Positions 7,108 through 15,292 of a stretch of 64,000 bases of DNA are shown here, piece after piece. The notes beneath the pieces were generated by a model that was given only the letters and a program-made list of their open reading frames with translations, searched no databases and was not told where the DNA came from. Source of the DNA: Glutamicibacter sp. PS (GTDB lineage Bacteria; Actinomycetota; Actinomycetes; Actinomycetales; Micrococcaceae); contig JANCMB010000001.1 of NCBI GenBank assembly GCA_031317595.1, forward strand, positions 2,917,610 through 2,981,609. The letters run 5' to 3'. Numbering within the stretch: position 1 is the first letter of the stretch; each line of letters opens with the position of its first letter. Both the position numbers and the translations under genes were made by a program.

Positions 7108-8094
7108 ATGGCCTCCATGAAGCTTCGCGCTGCAGCGCTGCTGGGCGTCGCCGCCCTGTCCCTGACCGCCTGCGGTTCCACCACCGCCACCCCGGCCGAA
7201 TCCTCCACGCCGGCCGCCGAAAGCACGGTGACCTTCACCGACAACAACGGTGAGCACACCGTTAAGACGCCTTTCAGCTCGGTGGTGGCCACCGATAACC
7301 GCACCTTTGAAACTCTGGAGAGCTGGGGCGTGAAGCTTTCGGCCGCAGCCGTCGCATTGATGCCCGACACCATCGGCTACACCAAGGACGATTCCATTGT
7401 CGATCTGGGCAACCACCGCGAACCTGATCTGGAAGCCGTCGTCGCCGTCAAGCCGGACCTGATCATCAACGGCCAGCGCTTCGCTGACTACGCCGAGGAT
7501 TTCGCCAAACTGGCTCCGGAGGCCACCGTGGTGAACCTCGACCCGGCCGACGATAAGCCGCTGGATGAGGAACTCAAGCGCCAGACCACCGTACTGGGCG
7601 AAATCTTCGGCAAGCAGGCCGAGGCCAAGAAGCTCAACGAAGAGTTCGATGCCTCCATCCAGCGCGTGAAAGACGCCTACAACAAGGACGAGAAGGTCAT
7701 GGCCCTGATCACCTCGGGCGGCGAGATCAACTACTCGGCTCCGGGCGCCGGACGCACCCTCGGTCCGGTCTTCGACATCCTCGGCCTGACCCCGGCCCTC
7801 GAGGTCGAAGGTGCCTCCACCGACCATCAGGGCGACGACATCTCCGTCGAGCAGATCGCTAAGTCCAACCCAGACTGGATGCTGGTCATGGACCGTGACG
7901 CCGCCATCGCCGCCGACGAGCAGGGTTACAAGCCCGGCGCCGAGCTGCTGAAGAACTCCGAGGCGCTGGCCAATGTCACCGCCGCCAAGGAAAACAACGT
8001 CGTGGTCATGCCCAACGACACCTACACCAACGAGGGCATCCAGACCTACACCGAATTCTTCAACGAATTCGCCGACGCGCTGGAAGCCAAGTAA
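7108..8094 (+). CDS. Iron-siderophore ABC transporter substrate-binding lipoprotein (FecB/FepB type)
   Basis: A 328-residue exported lipoprotein. The N terminus MASMKLRAAALLGVAALSLTAC is a short signal peptide with lipobox LTAC, followed by a Ser/Thr/Ala linker. The mature part has the class III periplasmic-binding fold: SVVATDNRTFETLESWGVKLSAA near residue 60 and EAVVAVKPDLIINGQRFADY near 115. It captures a ferric siderophore outside the membrane for the permeases encoded next. GAAGGA lies before the ATG at 7108, better placed than the upstream GTG. An iron box precedes it and a strong intercistronic hairpin follows, which may raise its level over the permeases. Confidence 0.85.
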   Translation: MASMKLRAAALLGVAALSLTACGSTTATPAESSTPAAESTVTFTDNNGEHTVKTPFSSVVATDNRTFETLESWGVKLSAAAVALMPDTIGYTKDDSIVDLGNHREPDLEAVVAVKPDLIINGQRFADYAEDFAKLAPEATVVNLDPADDKPLDEELKRQTTVLGEIFGKQAEAKKLNEEFDASIQRVKDAYNKDEKVMALITSGGEINYSAPGAGRTLGPVFDILGLTPALEVEGASTDHQGDDISVEQIAKSNPDWMLVMDRDAAIAADEQGYKPGAELLKNSEALANVTAAKENNVVVMPNDTYTNEGIQTYTEFFNEFADALEAK

Positions 8095-8120
8095 CCATCA
8101 GCGTCGCGACGCGACCCTAG

Positions 8121-8157
8121 CAGTGGCGCAAACCGCTCGGAACGGTTTGCGCCGCTG
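8121..8157 (+). terminator. Intercistronic hairpin within the siderophore operon
   Basis: GGCGCAAACCG and CGGTTTGCGCC pair perfectly around a seven-base loop, and CAG/CTG extends the stem. No T-run follows, so partial termination or mRNA 3'-end protection is more likely than full termination; either would favour the binding protein, which is needed in excess. Confidence 0.6.
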
Positions 8158-8193
8158 TGCCGTATCCACCACACTTCATTTCACGGCGGCACC

Positions 8194-9174
8194 ATGACAC
8201 GCATTCCAACGGAGGCCAAGCCCAAGGGCAGGCTCTTCGAACCCAAGCTCCTGCTAGGCATTCTGGGGGTGGCCGCCCTGCTGGCGCTCTCCCTGTTCAC
8301 CGGGGTCTACGATATTTTTGGCGCCGCGGACGGCGCCGAAATGTTCGCCATCACCCGCATCCCGCGCACCATCGCACTCGTCCTGGCCGGGGCCGCCATG
8401 GCCATGAGCGGGCTGGTCATGCAGCTATTAACGCAGAACCGTTTCGTCGAGCCCACCACCACCGGCACCACCGAGTGGGCCGGACTTGGCCTGCTTTCGG
8501 TGATGATCATCGCTCCCAGCTCCGGACTACTGACCAAGATGACCGTCGCCATCGCCTTCGCCTTTATCGGCACCATGGTCTTCTTCTTGTTCCTGCGCCG
8601 GGTCTCGCTCAAGGCGTCGCTGACCGTACCCATCGTGGGGATCATGCTCGGTGCGGTCGTCGGGGCCTTCTCCACCTTCCTCGCGTTAACCACCGATATG
8701 CTGCAGTCCTTGGGGATCTGGTTCGCCGGATCCTTCACCTCGGTCATTCGCGGACAGTACGAGGTGCTGTGGATCGTCGCGCTGGTGGGCGTGGCGGTGT
8801 TCTTTGTCGCCGACCGATTCACGGTCGCCGGCCTGGGTGAGGAAATCGCCACCAACGTGGGCCTGAACTACCGACGCGTCATGTTGCTGGGCACCGGGCT
8901 GATCGCCATCGCCACCGGTGTCGTCACCGTGGTGATTGGCAACCTGCCCTTCCTAGGACTCATCGTGCCCAATATCGTTTCGATGGTTCGCGGCGATGAC
9001 CTGCGCAGCAACCTGCCCTGGGTGTGCCTGCTGGGCATTGCGATCACCACCGTCTGCGACCTCGTGGGACGCACCATCATCCGCCCCTTCGAAGTTCCGG
9101 TCTCGCTCATCCTCGGGGTGGTCGGTGCCGCGGTGTTCATCATCCTCCTGTTGAGGCAGCGTAAACATGGCTAA
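8194..9174 (+). CDS. FecCD-family iron-siderophore ABC transporter permease
   Basis: A 326-residue membrane protein with about nine hydrophobic helices, the usual FecCD architecture. Family blocks are ITRIPRTIALVLAGAAMAMSGLVMQLLTQNR (RxPR...G..MQ near residues 50-80), EEIATNVGLNYRRVMLLGTGLIA, and GNLPFLGLIVPNIVSMVRGDD near residue 250, which contains the G-x-IxFVGLxxPH-like coupling loop facing the ATPase. It forms half of the channel. It ends eight bases inside the next permease gene, so translation is probably coupled. Confidence 0.85.
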   Translation: MTRIPTEAKPKGRLFEPKLLLGILGVAALLALSLFTGVYDIFGAADGAEMFAITRIPRTIALVLAGAAMAMSGLVMQLLTQNRFVEPTTTGTTEWAGLGLLSVMIIAPSSGLLTKMTVAIAFAFIGTMVFFLFLRRVSLKASLTVPIVGIMLGAVVGAFSTFLALTTDMLQSLGIWFAGSFTSVIRGQYEVLWIVALVGVAVFFVADRFTVAGLGEEIATNVGLNYRRVMLLGTGLIAIATGVVTVVIGNLPFLGLIVPNIVSMVRGDDLRSNLPWVCLLGIAITTVCDLVGRTIIRPFEVPVSLILGVVGAAVFIILLLRQRKHG

Positions 9175-10219
9175 TCTACTGACTCGCCCACTGGCCCCCA
9201 CGGCGAGCCCGCGGATTCACCGCGGCTCCGGCGCACTGCCCCACGGGCGCAGCCGCACCCGCTACTGGGTGGTGTTCGGCATCCTGTTGCTGCTCGCCAT
9301 GAGTTTCGGTTTCGGCCTCCTGGCGTGGGATAACCCGATGCCACTGGGTACCGAAGGCTTCTGGCTGATCGCCAACATGCGCGCCAATAGCCTGCTGACC
9401 ATGGCAATTGTGGCCTTCTGTCAGGCCGTGGCGACGGTGAGTTTTCAGACGGTCACCAATAACCGCATCATCACCCCATCGATTATGGGCTTCGAATCCC
9501 TCTACATCGCGGTGCAGACCGGGGCGGTATTCTTCCTGGGTGCCGCCGGCGTCAGCGCGGTGCAGGGACTCTGGCAGTTCTCGGCCCAGGTGGCCCTCAT
9601 GGTGCTACTTGCCTGCCTGCTCTACGGCTGGTTGCTCTCCGGCAAGCTGGGCAACATTCAGATCATGCTGCTCATCGGCATCATCCTCGGTGCCGGGCTC
9701 GGGTCCATCTCGACCTTCATGCAACGGCTCTTGACCCCCAGCGAATTCGACATTCTCACCGCGCGACTCTTCGGCTCCATGTCTAACGCCGATATGAGCT
9801 ACATGCCGGTGGCGATTCCACTGGTGGTGCTGGCCGGCACGGCGCTGATCGCTAGTTCCAAGCGGCTGAACGTCGTGGCACTGGGACGCGACACCACGAT
9901 GAACCTGGGCATTAACCACCGCGGCGAGGTGATGCGCACGCTGTTCTTCGTCTCGATCCTGATGGCCGTGTCCACCGCGCTGGTCGGCCCGATGACCTTC
10001 CTCGGTTTCTTGGTGGCCACCTTGGCCTACCAGCTGGCCGACACCTACGATCACCGCTACATCTTCCCGGTCGCCTTCCTGACCGGGTTCGTGGTGCTCG
10101 CCGGGGCCTATTTTGTCATGAAGAACATCTTCTACGCCCAAGGCGTGGTCGGCATCATCATCGAAGCGGTCGGTGGCATCACCTTCCTGATCTTTATCCT
10201 CCGAAAGGGACGCCTGTGA
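9167..10219 (+). CDS. FecCD-family iron-siderophore ABC transporter permease, second subunit
   Basis: A 350-residue membrane protein with a longer basic cytoplasmic N terminus (about 35 residues) followed by about nine helices. LGRDTTMNLGINHRGEVMRTLFF near residue 245 and ALVGPMTFLGFLVATLAYQL near residue 270 mark the FecCD coupling region. It pairs with the preceding permease as a heterodimer. Its ATG overlaps the upstream stop by eight bases and its own stop overlaps the ATPase GTG by four, so the three genes are a tight translational unit. Confidence 0.85.
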   Translation: MANLLTRPLAPTASPRIHRGSGALPHGRSRTRYWVVFGILLLLAMSFGFGLLAWDNPMPLGTEGFWLIANMRANSLLTMAIVAFCQAVATVSFQTVTNNRIITPSIMGFESLYIAVQTGAVFFLGAAGVSAVQGLWQFSAQVALMVLLACLLYGWLLSGKLGNIQIMLLIGIILGAGLGSISTFMQRLLTPSEFDILTARLFGSMSNADMSYMPVAIPLVVLAGTALIASSKRLNVVALGRDTTMNLGINHRGEVMRTLFFVSILMAVSTALVGPMTFLGFLVATLAYQLADTYDHRYIFPVAFLTGFVVLAGAYFVMKNIFYAQGVVGIIIEAVGGITFLIFILRKGRL

Positions 10220-10971
10220 TTACCCTCAACGCAGTCCACAAAAGCTACAGTTCCGAGGTGTCCATCGGCCCGGTCACCCTACAGATCCCCACCGGGGGCA
10301 TCACCGCGCTGGTGGGCCCCAATGGGGCGGGCAAGTCCACCATGCTCACCATGGTCGGGCGGTTGCTGGGCATCGACGCCGGCAGCATCGAGGTGGCCGG
10401 CTACGACGTGTCCTCCACCTCCTCGAAGGACCTGGCGAAAATCGTCTCGATTCTGCGTCAAGAGAACCACTTCGTCACCCGGCTCACGGTGCGCCAGCTC
10501 GTCGGCTTCGGCCGTTTCCCCTACTCCAAGGGGCGGCTGACCACCGCCGACGAAGAGATCATCTCGCGTTCCATCGACTTCCTCGACCTCGGCGAGCTCG
10601 AGCACCGCTACCTGGATCAACTCTCCGGCGGGCAACGCCAACGCGCCTATGTGGCCATGGTGCTGGCCCAAGACACCGAACACGTGCTGCTCGACGAGCC
10701 GCTGAACAACTTGGACATGAAGCATTCGGTGCTGATGATGCAGCATCTGAAGCGTGCCGCCACCGAGTTGGGACGCACCATCGTGATCGTGCTGCACGAC
10801 ATCAACTTCGCCGGTCACTACGCCGACTACATTTGCGCCATGAAGCACGGCCAGGTGGTGGAATTCGGGTCACCGGCGGAAATCATGCGCGACGAAGTGC
10901 TCACCGGTGTCTTCGACACCCCGGTGCGGGTGGTTGAGGGCCCGGCCGGACCGCTGGCGGTGTACTACTGA
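10216..10971 (+). CDS. Iron-siderophore ABC transporter ATP-binding protein
   Basis: A 251-residue ATPase of the FecE/FhuC type that powers siderophore uptake from the cytoplasmic face. Walker A is GPNGAGKST (34-42), the signature is LSGGQRQRA near residue 137, Walker B is VLLDEPLNNLDM near 157, and the switch His is in VLHDINFAGHYAD near 194. It starts at a GTG that overlaps the upstream TGA. The four genes from 7108 to 10971 make a complete importer; the matching siderophore biosynthesis genes are not in the window, so a xenosiderophore or distant pathway may be used. Confidence 0.9.
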   Translation: MITLNAVHKSYSSEVSIGPVTLQIPTGGITALVGPNGAGKSTMLTMVGRLLGIDAGSIEVAGYDVSSTSSKDLAKIVSILRQENHFVTRLTVRQLVGFGRFPYSKGRLTTADEEIISRSIDFLDLGELEHRYLDQLSGGQRQRAYVAMVLAQDTEHVLLDEPLNNLDMKHSVLMMQHLKRAATELGRTIVIVLHDINFAGHYADYICAMKHGQVVEFGSPAEIMRDEVLTGVFDTPVRVVEGPAGPLAVYY

Positions 10972-11014
10972 TATCGGGAACCGCGTAGCGGAAGCTACCA
11001 CGGCGCCCCCTGTG

Positions 11015-11485
11015 CTAGAAATCCGACTGCTGAGCGGCGGAGGCGAATTCCCGGTAAGCACGGGTCACCCGGTCCAGATAGATGGAAATGGCCAGGCGCT
11101 CGGGGCCGGAAAACCCCGCAGAAGCATCGTTGAGCGCCGTGATCAACGGGGCAATCTCGGTGCGAACCCGATCCGTCGCCCGGGCCGTGGGTATGAGCCT
11201 GAATCGGCGGCGGTCACGCTCATCCCTGATCCGCTCGACATGCCCCGCGGCCACCAGACGGTCAATCACCTCCGTCGTCGAGGAGCGAGTGATGGCCAAG
11301 CGTTCCCCGAGCTCCCCGGGGCTCAGCGCGGTGGCCGAGAGCGCAATATATTCAATGGCAAGGGCATCCGTGGCATTCATCGCCATCCTCCGAGCCAGTT
11401 CCGCACTGGCGGCGCCAAATGCGTCCTGAAGTTCCCGCAGGGCAACGGCGGACAGTTCCTGGTTGTGGTTGGGGTCAAGGCTCAC
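11015..11485 (-). CDS. MarR-family transcriptional regulator
   Basis: A 156-residue winged-helix protein. The DNA-binding part is LSPGELGERLAITRSSTTEVIDRLVAAGHVERIRDERDRRRFRLIPTA, the recognition helix and wing of the MarR family (roughly residues 53-100). The GTG start at 11483-11485 lies seven bases after TAGAAT, so the mRNA is probably leaderless. It is divergent from a hydrolase/heme A synthase pair, and a perfect 15-bp palindrome sits between the starts, so it likely represses both itself and that operon and is released by a small aromatic or oxidant. Confidence 0.85.
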   Translation of the reverse strand: MSLDPNHNQELSAVALRELQDAFGAASAELARRMAMNATDALAIEYIALSATALSPGELGERLAITRSSTTEVIDRLVAAGHVERIRDERDRRRFRLIPTARATDRVRTEIAPLITALNDASAGFSGPERLAISIYLDRVTRAYREFASAAQQSDF

Positions 11486-11509
11486 CTAGTGATTCTAACC
11501 CACAATATG

Positions 11510-11524
11510 GTACGGTTGCCGTAC
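11510..11524. promoter_or_regulatory. MarR operator candidate GTACGG-ttg-CCGTAC
   Basis: A perfect palindrome with six-base arms in the 50 bases separating the marR GTG from the hydrolase ATG. It overlaps the space where the two divergent promoters must lie, the classic arrangement of MarR operators. Confidence 0.6.
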
Positions 11525-11535
11525 TACCTCCCTTC

Positions 11536-12351
11536 ATGAAAGATGCCATGCCTTCGCCCGCCTCGAATACCCCTGACCGAGATGCCACCCCTCCGGGAAC
11601 ACCCAAAAAGCCCTCTCGGCGCCGGGTGTGGACCATTGTCCTCATCTCCGTTTCAATCCTCATCCTCGGCGCCCTAGCAACCTCTATCACATGGGTTTCG
11701 TCAAGCTTTCCTGCAGACGCACAGCGACTGGAAAGCGTGCAATCAGACGAGGACCTGATCTACGAGGACCTCGGCAACGCCATCAAAATTCAGCCTGCTC
11801 AGGAGCCGACCGGGCAAGGTCTGATTTTCTTTCCCGGCGCCAAGGTCGAGCCTCCGGCCTACGCGTCGGTGCTCTCAGAAGCGGCTGAAAACGGAGTGAC
11901 TGTCCTCATTGCCAAGCCGCCGCTGAATATCGCGCTGCTCCACCTTGGAAGCCTCGACGACATCATGGATTTGGCGCCTGAAGTCGATTCGTGGGCTGTC
12001 GGAGGCCACAGCATGGGCGGAGTCAAGGCCTGCGAATACGCAGACGACCAGCGGGTGGCGAAGCTACTGCTCTTCGCCTCGTACTGCGCGTCCACCGAGG
12101 TCGAAGACCATCCAGGCCTCGATGTGTTGGCTCTCTACGGCGACCGGGACGAAGTCATCAATAGGCAAGAAGTCGAAGGCTTCGAAAACCAGTTCTCGGA
12201 GAATGCCAGCAGCGCCACCTTAAACGGCGTGACCCACGCGCAGTTCGGCGACTACGGCCTCCAGCCAGGTGATGGCACGGCGTTGGTTTCACTATCCGAA
12301 GCCCACCAGCTGATCTCCGGACGCTTCCTCCCCTTCCTCCTAGACCGTTAG
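11536..12351 (+). CDS. Membrane-anchored alpha/beta hydrolase
   Basis: A 271-residue protein (267 if the second ATG at 11548 is used; GAAAG precedes that one). A basic Pro-rich N terminus is followed by one transmembrane helix at about residues 30-52, so the catalytic domain faces outside. GHSMGG near residue 150 is the nucleophile elbow with the catalytic Ser; LYGDRDEVI near 205 offers the acid and GVTHAQFGDY near 238 the His. Residues around the elbow resemble the dienelactone-hydrolase-like exported family. Its substrate is unknown. It is followed after seven bases by the heme A synthase gene, with which it is probably cotranscribed. Confidence 0.75.
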   Translation: MKDAMPSPASNTPDRDATPPGTPKKPSRRRVWTIVLISVSILILGALATSITWVSSSFPADAQRLESVQSDEDLIYEDLGNAIKIQPAQEPTGQGLIFFPGAKVEPPAYASVLSEAAENGVTVLIAKPPLNIALLHLGSLDDIMDLAPEVDSWAVGGHSMGGVKACEYADDQRVAKLLLFASYCASTEVEDHPGLDVLALYGDRDEVINRQEVEGFENQFSENASSATLNGVTHAQFGDYGLQPGDGTALVSLSEAHQLISGRFLPFLLDR

Positions 12352-12358
12352 AAGATCC

Positions 12359-13321
12359 ATGTCGAATCGGCTTTCCTCCGCCGCCACCGTGAAGAATTCC
12401 GCATCCCGCGCGCGCAGGTTCCGCCTGCACACCCGCCTGGACCGCAAAGTCACCGTGCTTGCCTGGTGCTCCTTCGTGGCCCAAGTCCTCGTTATCGCAA
12501 CCGGAGGCGCCGTGCGCCTCACCTCATCTGGCCTCGGCTGCCCCACCTGGCCCTTGTGCACCCCGGAATCACTCGTCAGCACCCCTGAAATGGGCATCCA
12601 CGGGTTGATCGAATTCGGAAACAGGACCCTGACCGGACTGGTTGGCGGCCTCGCTCTTGTCGTGCTCCTGTGCGTCTTCCAGCTCAGAGCACAACGCAAG
12701 GACCTGTACATCCTGGCCAGCTCGGTACTTGTCGGCGTCATGGCCCAGGCACTGGTCGGAGGAGTCACCGTGCTGACCGGGCTGAATCCGTTCATCGTCG
12801 GATTCCACTACCTGGCGTCGCTCACCTTGGTGTGCCTCAGCGCGCTCTTCGTGGACCGGCTGGGAGCCGGAGCGAGAACCCCCGCAAGCCATGCATCCCC
12901 GCGATGGCTGAAGAATAGCCTGTGGGCCACCTCCAGCCTCACCGCCGTGACGGTCATCCTCGGTGTGCTCACTACCGGAGCCGGGCCTCACTCAGGGGAC
13001 GCGGCGGCGGGAAGGAATGGATTCAATGCGGTGATCCTCCAGCATGTCCATGCCTGGCCTAGCTATTTGCTCCTCGCGACGACGTTGATCCTGGCCCTGG
13101 TGCTTCACTCGAAGAAGCATGAATCATGGAAGTGGGTGTCTCTGCTGGTAGCAATACAGGCACTGCAAGCAGCCTTGGGAATCTTCCAGGCCAGAAACGG
13201 CTTGCCCGAACTGGCGGTCGGGTTCCACATGGTGCTGGCGTCTCTTCTGGCCGCAACAACTGCAGTCGTCTTCGTCCGTACCCAAGGGCACCTGTCGTCA
13301 CTACGACGCCAACGAGCGTAG
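12359..13321 (+). CDS. ctaA: Heme A synthase (COX15/CtaA family)
   Basis: A 320-residue membrane protein with eight predicted helices in two four-helix repeats. It oxidises the C8 methyl of heme O to the formyl of heme A for aa3-type cytochrome oxidase. Diagnostic blocks are TGGAVRLTSSGLGCPTWPLC (residues about 48-67) with the extracytoplasmic Cys pair, GIHGLIEFGNRTLTG with a heme-ligand His, LTTGAGPHSGD, and a repeat His in GFHMVLAS near the C terminus. Here it follows a hydrolase under a MarR-controlled promoter, not the usual ctaB/suf neighbourhood, so it may be a second, inducible copy. The start follows a weak AGAAG. Confidence 0.85.
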   Translation: MSNRLSSAATVKNSASRARRFRLHTRLDRKVTVLAWCSFVAQVLVIATGGAVRLTSSGLGCPTWPLCTPESLVSTPEMGIHGLIEFGNRTLTGLVGGLALVVLLCVFQLRAQRKDLYILASSVLVGVMAQALVGGVTVLTGLNPFIVGFHYLASLTLVCLSALFVDRLGAGARTPASHASPRWLKNSLWATSSLTAVTVILGVLTTGAGPHSGDAAAGRNGFNAVILQHVHAWPSYLLLATTLILALVLHSKKHESWKWVSLLVAIQALQAALGIFQARNGLPELAVGFHMVLASLLAATTAVVFVRTQGHLSSLRRQRA

Positions 13322-14168
13322 GGTGTGGAAGTGTCTAGGGTTTGATCGCGGGCAAACTAGATATTCATGAAGAACGAACCTAAGAAAACCGTGACGAACT
13401 TGAAATCTACTCAAGAACTCCCTGTCAAGCCTCGGATCTTCTTGAGCACCAGCGGGTGAAATTTCTAAGCCGCCAACGCGACGTCGCGCAGGCTGGCAGT
13501 ATAGCCACGCTTGACCTTGTTCGCTGTGCAGTAACAGAGCATGCCGCGGATCCTATAAGTTGTGGAACCAGTGCACCCAAGTGCATATGACACCCTAATA
13601 CCCCCTCTCAGGGTCGGTCGCGGTAAAGTCGCGGCCCATCTGCACCGCAGTGCTCGGCACGGAACAGGTGCGCGTGGATCCTTATCGATCCCGTAGACCC
13701 GGCGCACTTGATGAAGTCGTAGTAGATTTGCGGGGCAATCTTGAGGCCGAGCTCGTCGCTGCGAATCCGGCGGATCGATTCGATACCCACCGATGCTTGT
13801 GCTCGCCGCTGAACCGGAAGAGCACTTCTGTGGGCAGTCGAACACCGCTGAGGATTTAAGCTTCCGTGGACTTCAAGATCTCGCTGGACCGACGCAGATC
13901 ACGGCTTTCTTTGTCCAGCTCCCGGATCCACACCGCACCGTCCTCCGGCCCGACCAGTAGATCTTGTTCCTCGGCCTTCTTCACCCAGAACCGCAACGCT
14001 CATCTATGCACGTTGGTCTGCTCCGCGGTCCTAGCGATTGCTCCGGTATGGGTCTGGGGGTCTTTCCGAGTCTCGACGCACAAGCGAGTCGCTCACGTAG
14101 TTCCTGGGGGCATTTCGAGATCGCCCTAATGGTTTTAAGGTAGTCCTTCGGGATATCTGACTCACCCT
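13322..14168. other. Gene-free stretch containing a decayed insertion sequence
   Basis: Between ctaA and the DoxX gene no intact gene is visible. The right-hand half holds the IS3-family remnant described separately. The left-hand 280 bases contain only a 30-codon ORF (13367-13459) without homology I recognise and a frame on the minus strand ending at 13465 that may be further transposon debris. Local base composition is visibly less GC-rich than the neighbours. Confidence 0.6.
13608..14130 (-). pseudogene. IS3-family transposase remnant (orfA and orfB fragments)
   Basis: Read on the minus strand, 14000-13856 encodes ALRFWVKKAEEQDLLVGPED and ends ELRR-like at LRRSSEILKSTEA then a stop, the C-terminal coiled-coil end of IS3 OrfA. 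Upstream bases to about 14125 give CPQELRER in another frame, the OrfA N terminus, so orfA is frameshifted. Downstream, ELGLKIAPQIYYDFIK (within 13790-13608) is the start region of OrfB, followed by scrambled VYGIDK and IRIHAHLFRAEHC in alternating frames. The DDE catalytic part is missing. Terminal inverted repeats could not be found by eye. The element is dead and old. Confidence 0.7.
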
Positions 14169-14627
14169 CTACCAGGCCGGGGACGCTTCACGAAGCCCAT
14201 CAATTCCGATGCGATCGGCGGCGTGCGGGAAAAGCAGCAAGAGCACACCCAGTGCCGCCATTAGCGGGTAGCTGGCGGTGAGCTGGTCACTGGACCAGTA
14301 CATCAGCAGCGTACCCAGCGCCCCGGCCAGCACCAGTACGGTCCCCAACCCCAAAATCAGCAGCACCCCCAGCCCAGCCTCAAGCCACGGAATCAGCACA
14401 CCGAAGAGACCCGCCAGTGGCTCGATCACGTCGGCGGCGAACCACTTCATCGGCGCCGGGGTGCGGCTATTGCCGGTCACCGAGTCGACCACCAATAACA
14501 TATCGGCAGCACCGAACCCGGCGCGGAACTTAATCAGCGCCTCGGCGATCCACAGACCGCCCAGCACCACCCGGGCGATGGTCAGCGGCCACGCCGCCCA
14601 TCGCGCGGCCGCCGACGGCCGACTCAT
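14169..14627 (-). CDS. DoxX-family membrane protein
   Basis: A 152-residue protein with four hydrophobic helices: LTIARVVLGGLWIAEALIKF (14-33), a loop with a tryptophan-rich amphipathic piece, LAGLFGVLIPWLEAGLGVLLI, LVLAGALGTLLMYW and PLMAALGVLLLLFP. This is the DoxX/DoxD fold, whose members include the quinone-binding subunit of thiosulfate:quinone oxidoreductase and partners of superoxide dismutase. Its ATG overlaps the stop of the DM13 lipoprotein gene by four bases, so the two are translationally coupled and may form an electron-transfer pair across the membrane. The precise reaction is unknown. Confidence 0.7.
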   Translation of the reverse strand: MSRPSAAARWAAWPLTIARVVLGGLWIAEALIKFRAGFGAADMLLVVDSVTGNSRTPAPMKWFAADVIEPLAGLFGVLIPWLEAGLGVLLILGLGTVLVLAGALGTLLMYWSSDQLTASYPLMAALGVLLLLFPHAADRIGIDGLREASPAW

Positions 14628-15136
14628 GACAAGCTCGCCGCCCCGTACACCGTCTTAGCCTTATCGCAGTGGATCACGACGGTGTTGTACATGCCGGCCT
14701 GCATCTCATCGAGCGCAAACTCCTGCATGGCCTGGTCATATCGCACCTTGCCGAGCTCCATCCCGGCTTCCACATCGGCTTCGGTACTGCCGTTGGTTAG
14801 GTAAACGTGCAGGTCCGGTGCCTCATCCGAAGCGAAGTCTTTTAAGATCAATTTCGAACCGCTCAGCTCCGCGGTGCCGGTGACCATCTTGCCGCCCACT
14901 CCCTCAAACATGCCGGTTGAGGCCATCGGCTCCATCGAGTCCATGGACTCGCTCGGCGACATGGAGTCCATCGGTTCCATGGAATCCATCGACTCGCTTG
15001 GCGCCATCGAATCCATTGATTCGCTCGGGGCCATGGATTCGGTAGGCGCACTGCCGGAATCCGCCCCACAGGCTGCCAGGCTCAACGACAGGGTCAGCCC
15101 GGCGCCCAATGCCAAGGCCTTCGTAAGGGTACGCAT
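14624..15136 (-). CDS. DM13-domain lipoprotein with Met-rich repeat linker
   Basis: A 170-residue exported lipoprotein. The signal peptide ends at lipobox LAAC (Cys23). Residues about 34-70 are a low-complexity linker built of ESMDSM/PSESMDSMEPM units, with a Met every third or fourth residue. The C-terminal ~95 residues are a DM13 domain (GTAELSGSKLILKDF, APDLHVYLT, YNTVVIHCDKAKTVYGAA), a presumed redox domain with one conserved Cys. GAGGAG precedes the ATG at 15134-15136; the longer open frame upstream is not translated. Coupled to the DoxX gene and divergent from a two-component system, it could be an external redox or copper-responsive electron carrier; Met-rich linkers commonly bind Cu(I). 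Confidence 0.75.
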   Translation of the reverse strand: MRTLTKALALGAGLTLSLSLAACGADSGSAPTESMAPSESMDSMAPSESMDSMEPMDSMSPSESMDSMEPMASTGMFEGVGGKMVTGTAELSGSKLILKDFASDEAPDLHVYLTNGSTEADVEAGMELGKVRYDQAMQEFALDEMQAGMYNTVVIHCDKAKTVYGAASLS

Positions 15137-15292
15137 GATGTGCTCCTCGTAATGTGCTGTAGCTCGCCGACGGCAGGGTGCCGCCGGGCATACTTCGACG
15201 GTAATGAGCGCCGGCACCCGGCGGAGCGAAGATTTCAAGACCGTAAGATCTGTCGGACACCTCATCCGCACTGGCCGCAGTAGGCTGAAAAT

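Noticed and set aside
11419-11535. Longer N terminus for the alpha/beta hydrolase
   Set aside because: It would run through the marR start and the palindrome; ATG 11536 or 11548 leaves the control region free.
13367-13459. A 30-codon ORF after ctaA
   Set aside because: No convincing ribosome-binding site, no recognisable peptide and a location beside IS debris.
14874-15152. ORF on the plus strand opposite the DM13 gene with ESMDSL-like repeats
   Set aside because: It is the complementary reading of the Met-rich repeat and has no start signal; the minus-strand lipoprotein has signal peptide and domain.
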